Of a DNA stretch of 15,071 nucleotides, positions 13,938 to 15,071 are shown piece by piece. Source of the DNA: DATBLE01 sp038248655 (GTDB taxonomy: Bacteria; Actinomycetota; Thermoleophilia; Gaiellales; Gaiellaceae). Made by a program: the position numbers and the translations under genes. Location: contig JBBRXG010000075.1 in the NCBI GenBank assembly GCA_038248655.1, forward strand, positions 1 to 15,071, in the 5' to 3' direction. Positions within the stretch are counted from its first letter, which is position 1; the number at the start of each line of letters is the position of its first letter. A model generated the notes under the pieces. That model was given only the letters and a program-made list of their open reading frames with translations. It was not told the DNA's origin and ran no database searches.

Positions 13938-14585
13938 TCAACGTTCCTGCAGGTAGGCCAGCACCGCGAGGACGCGGCGGTGGTCGGACCCCGACGGAGG
14001 CAGGCGCAGCTTCTGGAAGATGCTCGCGATGTGCTTCTCGACCGCGCCGACAGTGAGGACGAGCGCATCGGCGATCGCTCCGTTCGACCGTCCTTCTGCC
14101 ATCAGCGCCAGCACTTCTCGTTCCCGGGGGGTCAGCACGTCGAGCCGTCTGGCGCCGCGGTTGCCGAGGAGCTGGGCGACGACCTCGGGGTCGAGGGCGG
14201 TGCCGCCGTCCGCGACGCGCCGAACCGCATCGACGAAGTCGGCCACGTCCAGGACGCGGTCCTTGAGCAGGTACCCGACGCCCCCTTCGCCGCCCTGGGC
14301 GAGGAGCTCTGCCGCGTACGTGTGCTCGACGTACTGCGAGAGGATCAGGACGGCCGTCTGCGGTGCGGAGCCTCTCAGCTCCAGCGCGGCGCGCAGGCCC
14401 TCGTCGCGGAAGGTCGGCGGCAGGCCGATGTCGACGATCGCCAGGTCGGGATGCTCGCGGAGGACGGCGTGGACGAGCGCGTCGGCGTCGGCGACCTCGG
14501 CGGCGACCTCGAAGCCGTTGTCGCGCAGCAGCCGCGAGAGGCCGTCGCGCAGCAGCGCGAGATCCTCGGCGATCACGATGCGCAC
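13938..14585 (-). CDS. NarL/FixJ-type two-component response regulator
   Basis: This 215-residue transcription regulator has a receiver domain with acidic residues Glu7 and Asp8, the phosphorylatable Asp52 (LAIVDIGLPP) and Lys108 (GYLLKD). A LuxR-type helix-turn-helix follows: LTPREREVLALMAEGRSNGAIADAL then AVEKHIASIFQKLRL. The loop between these (GGEGGVGYLLKDRVLDVADFVDAVRRVADGG) is typical of actinobacterial members. The ATG overlaps the end of the kinase gene by 13 bp, so the kinase is its cognate partner and both are on one transcript. Target genes are unknown; no binding site is evident. Confidence 0.93.
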   Translation of the reverse strand: MRIVIAEDLALLRDGLSRLLRDNGFEVAAEVADADALVHAVLREHPDLAIVDIGLPPTFRDEGLRAALELRGSAPQTAVLILSQYVEHTYAAELLAQGGEGGVGYLLKDRVLDVADFVDAVRRVADGGTALDPEVVAQLLGNRGARRLDVLTPREREVLALMAEGRSNGAIADALVLTVGAVEKHIASIFQKLRLPPSGSDHRRVLAVLAYLQER

Positions 14586-15071
14586 GGCAGCTCCGCCCGG
14601 ATCGTGGTCGGGCCGCCGTCCGGGCTCCGGACCGTCAGCGTTCCGTCCAGCGCCTCCACACGACGGCGGAGGCCGGCGAGTCCGCTCCCCGACGCGTCGG
14701 CGCCTCCCTCGCCGTCGTCGGCGATCTCGATCTCGAGCATCGTGTCGCGCCGGCGGACGAGGATGTCGACCCGGCCTGCTCCCGAGTGCTTGGCGGCGTT
14801 CGCGAGCGCCTCGGCCGCGACGAAGTACGCGGCGGTCTCGACCCGCGCGGGCGGCCGCCCGTCGAGCTCGACCGACACCGGCGTCGGCAGCCGGCTGCGG
14901 TCGGCGAGCCTCGCGAGCGCCGCGCCCCCCCCCCGGTCGGTGAGCACGGGCGGGTAGATGCCGCGGGCGAGGTCGCGGAGCTCGCGCAGCGCCTCGGCCA
15001 CGCCCATCCGCGCCTCGGCGACGAGCCGTTCCGCGCCTTCCGGGTCGGAGCGGAACCGTTGCTCCGCCATC
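14573..15071 (-). CDS. NarL-family sensor histidine kinase (partial, N-terminus beyond window)
   Basis: This fragment of about 166 residues is the C-terminal end of a two-component sensor kinase. It starts in the second helix of the HisKA_3 dimerisation domain (GAERLVAEARMGVAEALREL then RDLARGIYPPVL), so the phospho-accepting His lies just upstream, outside the window. The ATP-binding part has the N-box AAEALANAAKHSG, the DDGEGG motif and GSGLAGLRRRVEALDGTLTV. The frame is open to base 15071; the ATG near the edge is probably internal. A ten-base C run (14925-14934) encodes three Gly in DRGGGAALA, where homologues usually have DRG-L-x-AAL. The sensor domain and signal are unknown. It overlaps its response regulator by 13 bp. 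Confidence 0.9.
   Translation of the reverse strand, partial: MAEQRFRSDPEGAERLVAEARMGVAEALRELRDLARGIYPPVLTDRGGGAALARLADRSRLPTPVSVELDGRPPARVETAAYFVAAEALANAAKHSGAGRVDILVRRRDTMLEIEIADDGEGGADASGSGLAGLRRRVEALDGTLTVRSPDGGPTTIRAELPCAS

Overview
The window looks like chromosomal DNA of a high-GC actinobacterium. The evidence is strong GC bias at third codon positions, GTG and TTG starts, several -10 boxes of the form TAnnnT placed about 7 bases before a start codon (leaderless transcription), a Zur-type regulator and an F420/luciferase-like oxidoreductase. A deep-branching class such as Thermoleophilia is my guess, not something the sequence proves.

Layout. (1) 1-1974: zinc uptake. The minus-strand znuC-like ATPase (cut by the window edge) and znuA-like binding protein diverge from a plus-strand zur, with a Zur-box-like palindrome and two overlapping -10 elements between them. 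(2) 2044-7155: a vapBC toxin-antitoxin locus on the minus strand, split in two. The N-terminal third of vapC lies at 6742-6927 and the rest 4.4 kb away at 2044-2316. The halves rejoin in frame at one CTT codon. Between them sits an insert of about 4,425 bp carrying a zinc-ribbon/class III cyclase/AAA/TPR protein (one frameshift), a 50-residue membrane protein and a small Rossmann-like protein (one frameshift). vapB is also frameshifted. No transposase or integrase is visible. (3) 7228-8679: an LLM-type oxidoreductase and a four-helix membrane protein, both plus strand. (4) 8683-13053: a tight minus-strand operon selA-selB-(NfeD-like)-(GH88-like), so the organism should make selenoproteins; tRNA-Sec, selD and any obvious selenoprotein are not in this window. 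(5) 13100-15071: a D,D-carboxypeptidase (plus) converging on a NarL-type two-component system (minus, kinase cut by the window edge).

How the parts work together: Zur probably represses both its own gene and the zinc importer through one box. SelA makes Sec-tRNA and SelB brings it to the ribosome; the two downstream genes look co-transcribed by position only. The vapBC locus is very likely dead as read here. The most interesting structure is the insertion that split it: a large signalling-protein cargo with a 3-bp repeated junction and no recognisable mobility gene. The three independent +1 frameshifts in and beside the insert may be real decay or base-calling error; this cannot be settled from the sequence alone.
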